Source: Cerrena zonata
Taxonomy: Eukaryota > Basidiomycota > Agaricomycetes > Polyporales > Cerrenaceae
NCBI GenBank assembly: GCA_038087015.1
Contig: JASBNA010000019.1
Span: 62,001 to 126,000 of the forward strand
Reading direction: 5' to 3'
Length of the DNA stretch: 64,000 nucleotides
Part shown: positions 48,559 through 60,939 of the stretch, in pieces
Numbering within the stretch: the stretch's first letter is position 1
Layout of the letters: every line of letters begins with the position of its first letter
Made by a program: the position numbers and the translations under genes
Notes under the pieces: generated by a model
Database searches by the model: none
What the model was told of the DNA's origin: nothing
What the model saw: only the letters and a program-made list of their open reading frames with translations

Positions 48559-49011
48559 GCTCGGAGGGCAAGAGGGAGGAAAGATGAGAGTGGGAAAGAG
48601 AGATTGACTATTTGCTAATTGCTGGCAAGCACTCCAGAACGCGTCCAAAGCGTGTGGCTTAGTCACGCTACGCGATCTGTCACTCCGTGATTACTCGTGA
48701 CCGTGACCGGCATGGACCGAATACACATGGACCCACCGCATTTACTGCAACTCTTGCTTTCAGTAAACACTGACCTACTCCCATTCGTTTGGAAGGCCAA
48801 ATAGGACACTGATACCAAGGTATGTATAACATTACGTAGTCAAGCTCATTATACACTCCCAAAATTCATGTAAGCCCGGAGTAATAGCCTCAGGCCTGAC
48901 TCCGAGTCCGCCTGAGATTGATACGTCCTCCGAGTCCCTTGCAGCGGAGGCCCAAAACTAACGAGACTGCGGCCAGCGCACCTACTTCTTGATCAAGACC
49001 TCACAAACGGA
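48559..49011. promoter_or_regulatory. Shared divergent promoter region, DNMT5 and PAP2 gene
   Basis: 450 bp between divergent start codons. No gene is supported inside. The DNMT5 reading frame stays open upstream of the chosen ATG (to 48666), but those residues lack motif character. No individual element was identified. Confidence 0.5.
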
Positions 49012-50257
49012 ATGTCTGCGATGCTCACCTTCTTTCGGGACCGTATCTCTCACACATTCGGACCTCACTCTTTTGACTGGTTCAGTAGAGCATACCTTGT
49101 CGATTGGTATGTAAATGAGAATAACATTCTCGAGCAAACTTCCAACTCGATATATAGGCTTGTCTCATCACTTGCCTGGTTTATTGCATGGATCATCAAG
49201 GAGCTTCCTCCCTTCGAGCGTGAGTTCTCCTTGGACGATCCACTTATAAACCATGGACACCGTAAGAACCAGTACGTAGCCTAGTATTTTGTTCACGTCT
49301 TAAGCTAAAAATGTTTCACTTGCCTTTAGAATAAGTGGATCTCTGACGTGGATGATTGCGCTGATAGTCCCTCTCGTGTTCGTTTTTTCCTTTGGACTTT
49401 TCAAGCTTTCAGCCATAGAAGTACATCACGGGGCACTGGGCTTATACACCGCCGGGTAAGAACACTACATAAGGGATACTATCGTTATGCGTCATAGTGA
49501 CTCTGTACAGAGCTTTTACAGCACTTATTACAGAAGTCCTGAAGAATCGAGTAGGTAAGAGCAGCTATATTTAGCTAACCTCTAGTACGAGTGCCTAAAA
49601 ATACTTGTACCCAGGTCGTCTTCGCCCAGATTTTCTAGCAAGATGTAAATGGAAAGAAGAACTCCAAGCATGCTCAGGGTAAGTTAATTGATACTTCATT
49701 AACCGAATTCATAGAAGAATAACCCATTCATAGTTCACTTGATAAGGTCTTGGACGGCCGAAGATCATTTCCTTCCGGCCATTCTTCGACCGCGTTTTCA
49801 GGGATGACTTTCCTTTCTTTATGGTTGGCCGGCGTTACGTGCGCCTGGTGTTTTAGCGAAGCGATGCCGTCCCGTTCCCTTCTCAGTAGCAGAATCGCAC
49901 GAACTTGTCTCACACTGTTCCCGATGGCCTTCGCGACTTGGGTCGCAGTCTCAAGGGTCGAAGACTATGTAAGCACCACATCATTTGCCTAATAGGATAA
50001 TTGTCTAACGCCTTCTATGAAATCCATAGAGACATCATAAAGAAGATGTCATAGTTGGCAGCCTCATCGGCATCGGCACCGCGACCGTGGCTTATTTAGT
50101 TTACTTCCCAAACCCATTTTTATCGTCCAAGACTCCGAACGCGAACAGCACGGATACCAATCGACCTAGGCATGTATATCGAGACGAGCATGAAATATCA
50201 AGAAATAGCTATGACTACGAATTAGCTGGGGTGGGACATGCGACGGAATCTGTGTAA
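49012..50257 (+). CDS. PAP2-family lipid phosphate phosphatase (DPP1/LPP-like)
   Basis: Integral membrane phosphatase dephosphorylating diacylglycerol pyrophosphate, phosphatidate or related lipids. Seven or so exons: 49012-49274 (MSAMLTFFRD, alternative Met two codons on), 49330-49456, and shorter ones. The three PAP2 catalytic motifs are complete: K-x6-RP as KNRVGRLRP, formed across an intron (49550-49640); PSGHSS (about 49778); and SR-x5-H-x3-D as SRVEDYRHHKED, also across an intron (49960-50045). Hydrophobic segments: WMIALIVPLVFVFSFGLF, FTALITEVL, FLSLWLAGVTCAWCF and ATVAYLVYF. The hydrophilic C-terminal tail ends HATESV, stop at 50255-50257. Substrate specificity cannot be told from sequence. 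Confidence 0.88.
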
Positions 50258-50315
50258 ATGACGAGATGATAGAAAGAGATATGATAGAATATAGTGTACT
50301 AGGGTGTCCACTCCG

Positions 50316-53060
50316 TCATGAGACTGCAGCAGTCGTCACTCCTGGGCGTACATACACCCATTTGCCTCCAACCTTTTGCATCCTTCCACCAGATCCCCCT
50401 TCATCATCCACGGGCACCCCTTCCTTTTGCGGATCAGTACCCTGAGAGGCGTAATCCTGATCCCCAGGCCATGCTCCTGTACCATATTGCTGCTGACCGT
50501 CCTGCCATCCACCTCCTTCGTATCCTACATCGTAGTCACTGGTGTCCATATCGTCCCCTCCACCAAGCATGACCGCATCCGTACCCCTGTCATCCCCACG
50601 ACGATCACCCGAATATCCCCACTGTCCTCCTCCTCGGCTATTGCCGTGAGTAAAACCACCACGACCTCTGCCTCGACCTCGACTTGATTGTGCATGGTTC
50701 CAACTCTGAGGTTCATCATCACTCGTCCAAGTCTGAATGCCTTGTTGAGGTTGTGGTTCTTGTATGCCGAACTGACTAGCTACAGCGAACATGTTTCCCA
50801 TAACATACTGCATAAGTTCTTCCTGCGATGGCGCATACCCATTCGTCACTGCCCATGCCTTTCCCAATCCCTCCCACGATGATGCCTCTGTCGGGTTGAA
50901 GGCAGTAAGATCGAATGTATCTAATCCAGTTTCATTCTGTGAAGAGTTTGTCGGCGATTTAGATGACGATGGAGCAGTCGATGTAGAAGCTGTCTGAGCT
51001 AGCGCTGATAATTGGCCTGTGGGTTTCTCGGGACCGTCATCTATAGAAGCTACTGAAGATGGATCAGCGACGGGCGTAAGTGATGTAGTTGGGTTAGGAA
51101 ATGTGGTTCGCGACGGCGTTCCTTGTTCTGGTGATTTCGGCCTGATATCTCGTCCGAATTCATCTTTTCCACTCTCTAGCGTAGAACTATTGGTGGTTAT
51201 CGAAGGAGCGCCGGGCGCATGAGAGACTGAGGGGCGTCTTGGCGGACTGTACGGTCTGACATCTCGCCTCCCTGGATATTTATTACGTGGGGGACTTCGA
51301 GATCGACTGTATCTGGTACTGGGTGGTGAATCCCAGTCTCTTTCTCTGTTTCTGTCTGAGTACTGTTCGCGATCATCCCAACGTCCGCGTCCGGCACCGC
51401 GACCGCCGCGGAAGCCGCCTCTATTATAGCGGCCTCTAAAGTCGCCTCTGTCGCCTCTGAAGTCGCGGCGATCGTCGTAATAATCATCTCGGTCTCTCGC
51501 ACGTTCTGGACCATCGAATCTGTCATATTCTGAATCTCTACGACCAGGGCCGAAATGATCATCTCGATATGGCAGGGTCTGAGCATGAGGATGGCCTCCA
51601 TTTGGAGGTGCTACAGGAGGAACAGGAATCGCACTAGCGGATGGCATTAATGACAAGGGTAATGGTAAGGGCTGCGCAGGGACTATATTCCCTGCCGCTT
51701 TGGCTGTCTGAGCCAACTGCTGAAACAACGCAAGCTGACTGGCATCTAGTTGCGGTGCTGTAGGCACCGGGGCAGAGGTAGGCGTGTTTACTGTTGTTTG
51801 CCTATCCCATTATGAATAAAACGTGGTTATCATGAGAATATACCAACTTACCCATTATTGGCGACTTGACTGAGGAGAGCCAAAAGCGTTGATTGCACAT
51901 CGTTCGCTGGAGTCGTTATTTGTGAGGTCACTTGTGGTGGTGTGGTTGTGGCTTGCGGCGGAGTTGGCGCAGCGACTGGCGGCGTTGCGTGCTGCCGTGG
52001 ATCTGTTGTAGCAGTAGACGCGGATTTGTCTTTATTGGGGTCTAATACAGACAAGGTCACATTTCAGTTCACATTCTCACTTAGGCCGTACGCCCTTGGG
52101 CGGGGAAAAATTGATGCAATTACGCAGATAGAAAGTACTTAGCGAAAACAAATGAACATGATAAGCACCTTGCTCTGTACCCTCTTTAACATATTTCGAC
52201 AAACGCGCTAGTACCTCCGGCGGAAACGTATTCGATTTGACCCATATGTCTACGATTTTCTTGGTCTTTTCCTATACAGGTTAGAAGAACATGATTTGTT
52301 AGAGAACCTATCAACCACATGCAATGCTAAATGAACGAAAAAGAGATCATCGGACAAGCTGATGTCTGTAAAAGACACAGGTTCACGACGGGGATCTTTG
52401 CACGGGTAAGCTACAATTGCCGGCGAGTACTGAAGATGCGATTTGAAGTGACGGAGCGCATACTCGTGGTAGGATCATAAGCCGACTGAGGGGAATACCA
52501 GCCCGCATACAGCAGGTAAATAGGAGTACAGCGACCAGACAAACTCGCCCAAGTGTACAACTTCCGTGTCAGTTAGATAATACGTAGCAGTTAACTCACC
52601 TTCGCATCAGGGCGATCCAAAGCAAGCATGTCCAGAAAAAGGCTATCAAGAACACCTTCGACTTTGAGAAGGAAAGTGGCACAGTTGCCTCTTTCAGACT
52701 TTGGATCTGCCTTTATGTCTTGCTTCGTTACTTGATGCCTAGCTGCGCGTGTCAAGGCATCAAAGACATAGAGACTAGAGATCTTTTGTGCAGGCAAAAG
52801 GGTTTTATGCGTGCGGTAGAGGGCAGAGACCAATTGCGTGTCATGCTGTAACGAATGGGAATAAGATAAGTGCAGGAAAATTCAGTAGCAGATACGCACC
52901 CTCATACATTTCAACGCGTTATCCGTCAACTTTTTCATCTTTGACTGTGACAAACGCTTAGCCTCCACCACTTCTTTCAATGTACTCTCAAAAGTCTGAT
53001 GTCTTCATTAGCGGCAAATTCTATTTCAGATGATAAGCAACATACCTCGAGCGACGACAT
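50316..53060 (-). CDS. CTD-interacting-domain (CID) protein with RS/RG-rich tail
   Basis: Probable RNA polymerase II CTD-binding factor in RNA processing or termination (Nrd1/Seb1/SCAF class). ATG at 53060 (MSSLE) splices to FESTLKEVVEAKRLSQSKMKKLTDNALKCM, then VSALYRTHKTLLPAQKISSL, YVFDALTRAARHQV and KTKKIVDIWVKSNTFPPEV, together a CID. A Pro/Thr/Gln-rich linker follows (51848-52045). The large last exon (50316-51767) has Arg/Asp- and RGG-type repeats (GGFRGGRGAGRGRW), SR dipeptides and a second RG box (SRGRGRGRGGFTHG). No RRM motif was seen, unlike Seb1 and Nrd1; it may be absent or too diverged to spot by eye. Short introns; exon borders approximate. Confidence 0.78.
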
Positions 53061-53369
53061 GGCTTTGACAAAACGAATGATATGCGATTCGTTGTTGTCG
53101 CCGTTGATGGTGTAGAATCAAGATGAGAACGAAGGAACTCGGTGCCCGACTAGGCTCATGGCCCGTGCGTCCGCCACTGTCCATTTTAGGCAATCTCTCT
53201 TTTTATCCGACCCTAATCCTATAACATATCAGCTATGTTGGCGATCTCATAATGTCCTTTCTCACACTTTCACAAATGAGGACGGTTTGAGAGGATAACA
53301 AATATCTGGTGTGAAGGTCCTTTCTAGCCCATATTCGTACTACAGCTGTACCCTAATGTAGACAAGAGC

Positions 53370-56300
53370 TCATGACATATGGTGACCCTGCATTAGCTTA
53401 TTGATAGCATTCGCCCTCAGCGGCGTATCAGCGAAGAGAGCTTTCACTAATTTCACTAATTCTTCGATTTCGAAGTCGACAAGCGCTTTTTCTTCGAACA
53501 GGTACGAGATATCTGCAATGGAAGCTTCCTGTACGTTACATGAGCATGCAACATTACAGACGTGAGCATGTGAGTACTGACCAATAGCTCCGACAGATAT
53601 GAGAATTTCAGCCAAGAAGGAACATAGGCAACGACAAATGACGGCTAGTGAATGTGATTAATCTCGACACGATATGGTATGTGGAGTGAAAGGCAACATA
53701 CATGATTTGGGTCCTCCACGAACAACGATTCAAGCGCGTTCAAGATCCGACAGAGCTCACTCAACCTATGCGATTCTACTTCTGGGATATCAAATAATGC
53801 TAGAACATCCCTCAGGATTCTTGATAGCGCTGCGTCTACGATGGAACCGAGTGCCATGAAGTACTTCGTCTTTGTCACCACCGGCTACCAGGACGTATTA
53901 GCAAGATACGTTGGTAGTACTGCACAATAGTACATTACCTTAACTTCTCGAGCAAACCGTCGGATATCTTGCAGTACCTGATTAATGGCCGCTTCACATT
54001 CGTCATAGCGATCCTGGTCTGAGGTATATCTGAAACCGTCTGTTCCATCCAGCGTCTCGTTCACTTTTAGGCATTGATTGTCCTATAAACAAGTTAGCCG
54101 CAACCTGGGTCGATCACTTGGAGAAAGCACATACGATGCTATCCTCATACCAGCTATCAGCTACAGCCCTTAGTCGGTCTTGACCCTCCGCTAATTTGTC
54201 TTTTGAAGAAGACAGGGTATTCGGCGATCCACGTACGCGTTTCACTTCATCACTGAGCCATAAACAATCATTGTAGAAGCAGAATGCACGCTTGGGTGAT
54301 GCTGATAAACTATTCGCGAATGTAACTGGATACAATGCACGATAGAGTTCAAGCACGAAAGACGACGTTTGTCCAAGAATGTTTCCAATCGGTGTGTGAT
54401 GGGACGGCGACAAGATCCTTGATTTCGACAATTGCGTTGCTTCATTAAGCACATCTTCTACAAGGAGTATGATTTCCTTGACACGCCCAGAGACAACATA
54501 CCATTCTTTCTCTGTTGGTCGGGAGGCCGAAGGTGGCGGGTTATGAGTAGTAGTGGCTTGCCTTGCCAAAATTGGCATAGCAGGTGTCGGCGGAGGAACA
54601 GAGGTTGGCACAGGTGAAGTTACAGTCGAAGAGGTAGCACTAGCAGAAGCTCTTCCTTTATTCGATAGTTTTTCCAACCGTGTAGCAGCCTTCGGTTTGA
54701 CGACAGGTTGGGGTTTGGGTTCCGCAGGTTCATCTGCCCAAGGATCGTCCCATACGGAGGAGTCCGTCGTTTCGTCATCTTCTGGGGGTAACGTTGGGTC
54801 GTCGTTCCATCCCCACGCATCAGCAGGGTCTTCGGTGGGAGTCGTGCTTTCCTCCACAGAAGATGGTCCGGCAGCGACTTCAGGTTCAGGTTCTACGCCA
54901 GGTTCGACCTCATCATCGAAGTCCCAGCCATTCTCTTCAGGTATGAGGTCTTCAACGGCAGATGCTGGGGGATCTTCCTCCAAGCCCCAAGCATCCTCCT
55001 CGACTGCAGGAATAGGTTCTAAAGGAGATACCACGCCGTTCTTCGCGTTGCCTAGATGCTCCTGTGGGATATCTTCGATTACTACGACTTCGACACGGAA
55101 TGCACCACCATCATTCTCCTCTCGCGTGATAATCGTTCTTGCACACTCCAATAATTCCATCCTTCGCTTTCGTTCGTAATGGGCACCAACTGCGTCGGCC
55201 CAAATCTTCACTTCCTTGTCGGGTGAATCATCACCAAGTAGGCCACCAACGTAATCTCTTTCGAAATTGACAGCTTTCTCAACTAGCTGCAAAAAGCCGG
55301 GAAGGGCTTCAATAGATGAAGGTAGTGACGGGATGAGTAAGTAATTCAAGATTCCTGTGGTGATAGGCTTGCATAACGACAGTGCAAACGTAGATGACTG
55401 GGGTAGGAAAGGTAGTAGATGGTCTCGGAGGAATTGAAGGACTTGAGCAAGATTTTCAATTCTGGATAGCGTACTGGGTACCATCGGAGGGTCTGGGAAA
55501 GTTGTCAATTTGAACTCAGAAGGCGTTGCTGCACCTTCATGCGAGTCCAAGGAGACAGACACCGGTTGTTTCAGGATGTGGTCAATATAGTGCGTTGTAA
55601 GATCTCTACGAAGTGTGTTCATATGCGATGAGAGGAATGATGATGGGAGGGAAGAGACAACGGCAGACAGAGGAAGTACTGTATCCGACTGTCTCACTGA
55701 AAGAATATTGTTAATATCGAATTAAAACTAGTGTAGCGTGATAATTACCTGGAACGGAGGTTCGTACGATTATGTGTTCAGCGGAAACAACTATGCATCG
55801 CGAGTATGCTTCGTTCAGTTGATCAGTTGCACGATCCTTTGCAGCCCTCGCATTTCGCTGTAACAGAAAATAATTATACTCATGCAAGTCGTGAGAAAGA
55901 AGAATTTGCTACCTTAAGATCATGCATAATTTCTGCCGTATCCAGAGGTGGCGGACAGGCTGACAGAAGATGATCCATTACGTCGCCAGCAGAAATGGCT
56001 TCAGGTAGTTTCCCCTGTCGCGTCAAGGTAACCAGCTCGTTTACCTGCTTCTTGCACTTTGACAAATGCACTAAAGCACTGTGTTTAGTATTCGTGTCCA
56101 GTGCTTCCTGAACGAGGGTTGCATGTTGAGTAAGCGACTTAATGAGTTGGGGGATCATGCCTGACTTTGGTGGTTTAAGCGTGATTCGGCGAGATTGGAT
56201 CAGAGTACGCACCTCGGAATCAGCAATTGAATGGTGAAGCTGGTCCACATTGCTACCCAGTTGTAGCAGGCGTTCTTGTACTGATTTAGCAGAAGAGAGC

Positions 56301-56566
56301 TGACTCTCGAACGCAGGCAAATCTGTCTGAATACGGTCATGTATTCTCCGCTGTGAAACAATAAGCTATGGACTGTGTCCTCCCCCTAACAGCATACATG
56401 TACGAACCTTGGTTTCCCGAATAGCATCATCCAGCTCTATAACCCAAGTCGAAGCGACCTCATAGCTTAACGACTTGAGATCCGTTTCCGACATTTTGGA
56501 CAACAGCTTAGTTGAAACGTCATTGTCCCGTTTTCGTGGTAAATGCGAAGGAACAGGGAACGCCAT
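53370..56566 (-). CDS. ZW10: ZW10/Dsl1-type vesicle-tethering or kinetochore protein
   Basis: ATG at 56566 (MAFPVPSHLP). Exons encode a helical N-terminal half (ESQLSSAKSVQERLLQLGS and VDQLHHSIADSEVRTLIQS, 55880-56320). The large central exon (54114-55697) has ENLAQVLQFLRDHLLPFLP, PITTGILNYLLIPSLPSS and KIWADAVGAHYERKRRMEL, typical of ZW10/RINT-Dsl1-like proteins. An acidic Pro/Trp-rich low-complexity insert with repeated DAWG-like motifs follows (54620-55020). C-terminal exons run to 53370 (FALVDFEIEELVKLVKALF-like helical sequence). ZW10 serves the ER SNARE tether in Golgi-to-ER transport and, in some eukaryotes, the kinetochore checkpoint; in fungi the Dsl1 role is likelier. Short introns. 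Confidence 0.75.
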
Positions 56567-57013
56567 AGGTCAAGTGGGGATAGTTGAGAATACAAAAGCA
56601 GTAAAGCAGAATTATATGTCGTCAAAGTCGTTAGTTTTTCGTGAGCTTGACTGTAGCGTCACTGAAGTAGTATATACAATATTGGTACTAGCCTGGTGTC
56701 ACTTCATACATGCCTGCATACAGCGCCTATTTAGCTTACCTCTCAATATAGCAAGTGTGAAGGTTCGATTCGCAAGGAGAATAGAATATTAGATCTGATG
56801 TATTTGGCAATAGATAGTCCATATACTCTCAAATTTAGTAAATTAAGGATGGGATATCTCTAAAGACCTGATACTCATATTTTATTGTTACAGCGGAATC
56901 ATTAACTTTACCACTGAGATAGAGAGGCTGAAAACGTGCTTAGAAATACAGCGAGAAAGGAGTGGTGACCAGTAGTGTGGTCGTATGGCGATAAATATAT
57001 CGACAGGAGAGTA
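56567..57013. other. Intergenic, no gene seen
   Basis: Between the ZW10-like start (56566) and the stop of the DUF6534 gene (57014). One ORF starts within the upstream gene and has no family resemblance. Likely the ZW10 promoter and the downstream 3' region. Confidence 0.5.
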
Positions 57014-59095
57014 TCAAGCAAGAGATTTCTCTCCCCTTGGCGGAGAGATCACACTAGAACGAGAGTCTGCGTCGTTATGCAACTCTAGCATCTCAACATC
57101 ACGATCACGTTGGATAGTCTTCTCCACGCTGATATGAACCTAGACTTTGTTGAGAAACGTTTTATGGATCATCGTGGAGAGATACTGACTGCTGTGTCAA
57201 CCTGTTCGGCATGCCGACGAGAACGCTGACAGCAAATAAGTTCGGGCTTAGTTTCGGATACAAAGATAGAGACTGAAACTCACTCTCGACGAATCACCCC
57301 GGTAAGGACTGAAACGTTCAAGCCACAAAACCGGGGCATCTGATCTTTTGAGGCGTGCGATCGGGATCGGAGAGCCTTTCGGGCGTTCAAGCTAATACAA
57401 ATATGTTAGAGTTAAAAGGCATGAATTACCATACGACTGGAAAACGTACGTTGCAAGGAATGTGTTAGAATATACTGAGATGGAACTTTAATACTGCTCA
57501 ATGTAAGTTCGTTGAAATAATGACGTACATTTGCTGATGGCGAAATGAAGGCCGAGGAATATGAGGTTGCCTAGGCATTGTCAGCCACTGTAAATGCAGC
57601 GCGAGATTTTAGGCTGTGTTCGGTGACGATGATGGAAATAATAGAAACGAACACATATCAATGCAATGATAGTCGTGACACTGTGAATCTCATAAGTAGA
57701 GTTGCAGTAAGACATGACCCTTGACCCACCAAGTTAACAATCCGTTTTCGATCGTGTACAAAGTGATGGAGTCGATTACACTATCCATGCTACGATGTAT
57801 GGATAAATTTCATTTACATACGACAAGCGAGAGAAGAGGAAACTTACTTGGAGAAGCCTGTACGATTTCGATTGAGGTACCAACAAAGAGCAGCAGTAAT
57901 AAGTATGTCTGCCGCTGTTGCTAGACAAAGACCAAGTGTAAACGACCACTGTAGTTGTTTGAATAATGAATCAAAGAGAGGGAAGAGGCTAGATTACCGT
58001 AAAGTCTTCCACAAATGCAGCGAACGTTCCTATCGTAAGCCTGTATAATACCGATCAATTCACCAAAAAGACAGAAGATAAATCTCAACATACATTTTTG
58101 TCGTTGTTACTGTATGTTACATAGAGGGTTTTATTAGTTTTCAAGCCTAAATGAGAATTCATTATACTTACAAAGAGCGAATGCTAGAATGGAAGGATGT
58201 CAAGCGTCAACCTCTTTTGATTATTAGGGCGTAAGGCTCACCTAATCTTCCAGTAGCGAGAATGACCTAGAAAAGGGTAAATACTACGTATATCGATGGT
58301 CATGGGAACCTACAATAGGTACAGAAATAAACCAGTTTCCGTCGCTCACTAGTGATAAGAATATGTGTCAGCTACGATCTTTTGATTGACTATGCTTGTA
58401 GTTACCAGAGAATATTCTATGGACGAAGAAACTAGCAACCAATCAGCACCAAACGGAGTGAGACACAAATACCTCGAGCCCTCTTACCCATGCACAATGA
58501 AAGTAAGGATTGCCTGTGGGAGATATTACATATCAGTGGTGCCCTACGCCAAATAGAAGTCGTTTTACCTACCGTTACACAAATTGTAACCGCTACGGAC
58601 CTATCAATAGGACGTATTAGACGACCCAACCTGTTTCGAGCGAGATAACAGACACCCTCACCAAACAATCGTATGGGAAATTTCGTAACTACCGAAGTTT
58701 TGAATTAAATAAAGCCAGTTGGTCACGCATATCATGACGGTGTGCAATAGGTCCAATATCCTATGAGGGATTAACAAACAATTGGGCGGAAAGATGTCAA
58801 CGCTCACCAGATTAGAGAAACCTATGATGGAATATGAATATTATCAGAGGATTATACGCGACAATGGTAGAGGTACACAGTTCATACCATGAATTTAAAC
58901 CGATTGCGGTCATTGGGGAACATCCGGAAGTATAAAATACCTTGCATTGAGGCAAGTCCTGAAAGACTGCAAACGGGTGCAGTGAAAAACCATACCCTCT
59001 TTCCGATAGACGGATACTCACAATACACTAACCAGACTACCTAGAAGAACGGCCCCGAGAGTGGCGTGTACACTTCGTGGACTGTTGTCTGCCAT
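57014..59095 (-). CDS. DUF6534 multi-pass membrane protein
   Basis: Seven-transmembrane-type protein of a large, uncharacterised basidiomycete family. Split into about twelve tiny exons, so no long ORF exists. Reconstructed order: MADNSPRSVHATLGAVLLGS (ATG at 59093-59095); MQGILYFRMFPNDRNRFKFM; ILDLLHTVMICVTNWLYLI; SYEISHTIVW; SVAVTICVT; AILTFIVHG; FFVHRIFS; then LTIGTFAAFVEDFTW and LGLCLATAADILITAALCW, YLNRNRTGF; DSVIDSITLYTIENGLLT; VYSNTFLATLNARKAL; and the tail ISVEKTIQRDRDVEMLELH, stop at 57014-57016. The YSN-LLATLN-R and hydrophilic tail patterns are typical of the family. Start and stop fit well; exact splice sites of the middle exons are approximate. Confidence 0.82.
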
Positions 59096-60939
59096 GACGT
59101 CCGAAGTAGAGGATATTGGGGAGCTTGCAGAGCGTTGTCGTGATTTGAAGGGGGAGTGGGTAGCGAATTATTCCAACCGATTGTCATGTTCATCGGAAGG
59201 GGCTTTATATAGTTAGTGTAAATAGCCTGAGTAACTCTCCGACATCTTGACTTCCCATGGGCGTTTGGAACATGTCCTGAACGTCCACCTGGCACCTGCA
59301 GGGTATTGCTAGCTGATTGGGGCGCAATCCTGCGCGTTTACATCATGCGGAGGCTGTACGAAAAAGAGTTCATTCCAGACTTCCAGTAAGTTCACCTGGT
59401 ACTCGTTGATACCTGGATATGTAGTAAATGAAATTACCGTGAGGGACTGTAGCAGCTGACATGGTGGTATAGAAGGCGTGAATGTTTTCCGACAATTGCC
59501 TTTCCCGGACGCGTCACTCAACCGCCGACGTCGACAATCGTGACTCGGTTCGAAACGTTGCGCCCGATACTTCCATGCAGCTTTCTACAGTTATCGACCC
59601 ATGTATGCGAGCTTCTGGCACGGCTAGACGAATGACATATTCAAGTATTCGGCCAGCTTTCGGATAGCTGTGTCAACGGTTAGCGTCTTTCTAATATCAT
59701 CTTACTACCCGAAACCTTAGGCTGTGAGGTAGACTTGAGCAGATGACCTACTGATAGCTACCCCCAAGTAGGCACACATCCGGATTGCGGAATCGGTGGT
59801 CACGTCTTTTGAATCTGCAGCAGATGCAGTAACATAAGTTAACTCTACTTCCATGAAAGCCTTCAAGTTCGACTCGGAGGACGTCGGATTTCCCTACCCC
59901 ACACTCGCGTTATAGAAGCATTGACGATGAGGTGTTAAGACCTACAATCGCCGACTATTTTGGCATTGGACATCAGAAGGGTGCCAAGCTTTGGGCCCAA
60001 GTCGCTGGTCACCTTCGAGTTCGGGTTTCACAGCGTCTGGAACCTCCGTTCTTCTGAAACACGAACAAGATTGACTTCCTGAACGGAGTATCGGGCATCA
60101 CCCATAGCCCCAGATACCGAGTTAACCTTCCAGTAACGGGGACAAGGAACCTCTACGGCTAGAACGTTACCCCTACTCGGATTATAATCGTCTCTATAAA
60201 GTACTTACAGGATATTCCTATGCTGGTTCTGTAAGAGCGGACTTCATTCCAGTAATAACGATCGGTGCCTTCTTGCGGCTTCCTGTCATTGAGACCTGCC
60301 AGTGTTTGAATTTGAGACACCGAATTTGACGCAGGTCAAATTTTGCTCCGGATCCAGCTATCATCAAACTATCATTACCCTCCACAATCTGTCCGTGGAG
60401 TACGCTATGCCATCGCTAGTAGAGGGCGAATCGCAAGGCATGTCCAAGTTCGCCCTTTCCCGTTCAGTGACCTCAGCATGAAGACAAAATTTCGCGTACG
60501 TCGGTCGTGCATATTTCTAGCATTTCAGATCTCAGTAGTGCCAATTCTTGGTTGACGTTGTTTAATGTCTTGAGTTCATACCTCGAATCTTCAGACCAAG
60601 GACAGCACTCAATCCTTTCAGTGCAAATTTGAAGCTCGAGTAGCTATTGCCTGTGAGTCATCCCCGGCCAGAACAAGTTTGAGGCAAATGATGATGGATG
60701 GAGAGGCTAACGACATCGGCAAATGTACCATAAGACTTCATCAAGTGGCATGTACGACGTGTGTACCTGGAGCTAACCTTTGATTGTCCCAATATCTGCC
60801 GAGGACGATGTGTGATGTGTAGTCACAAAATTGACTAGAGGGATAAAGATAGGGTAGCCACAAAACCCTATTCAACCAGTTGCAACCTAAATACAATGAA
60901 ACATAGTATAGATGTCCGTCCTATCAGTTTCAATGCGGA
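59096..60939. other. Intergenic, possible decayed minus-strand gene
   Basis: No intact gene. Minus-strand stretches at 60610-60670 (SYSSFKFALKGLSAVLGLK), 60220-60310 (LAGLNDRKPQEGTDRYYW) and 60000-60160 (PRYWKVNSVSGAMGDARYS and VQEVNLVRVSEERRF) look like consecutive exons with splice-like borders. An in-frame stop in the last one and lack of a recognised family suggest a relic. Confidence 0.35.

Noticed and set aside
48559..48666. Upstream start for DNMT5
   Set aside because: The frame is open from 48666, but the downstream ATG at 48558 precedes the PIP-box motif closely and the extra residues show no domain character; not excluded.
54553..55179. 208-codon plus-strand Ser/Gly-rich ORF
   Set aside because: Antisense to the low-complexity insert of the ZW10-like gene; composition explained by the opposite strand.
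56755..56800. tRNA gene suggested by a GGTTCGATTC word
   Set aside because: No anticodon or acceptor stems can be built round it.
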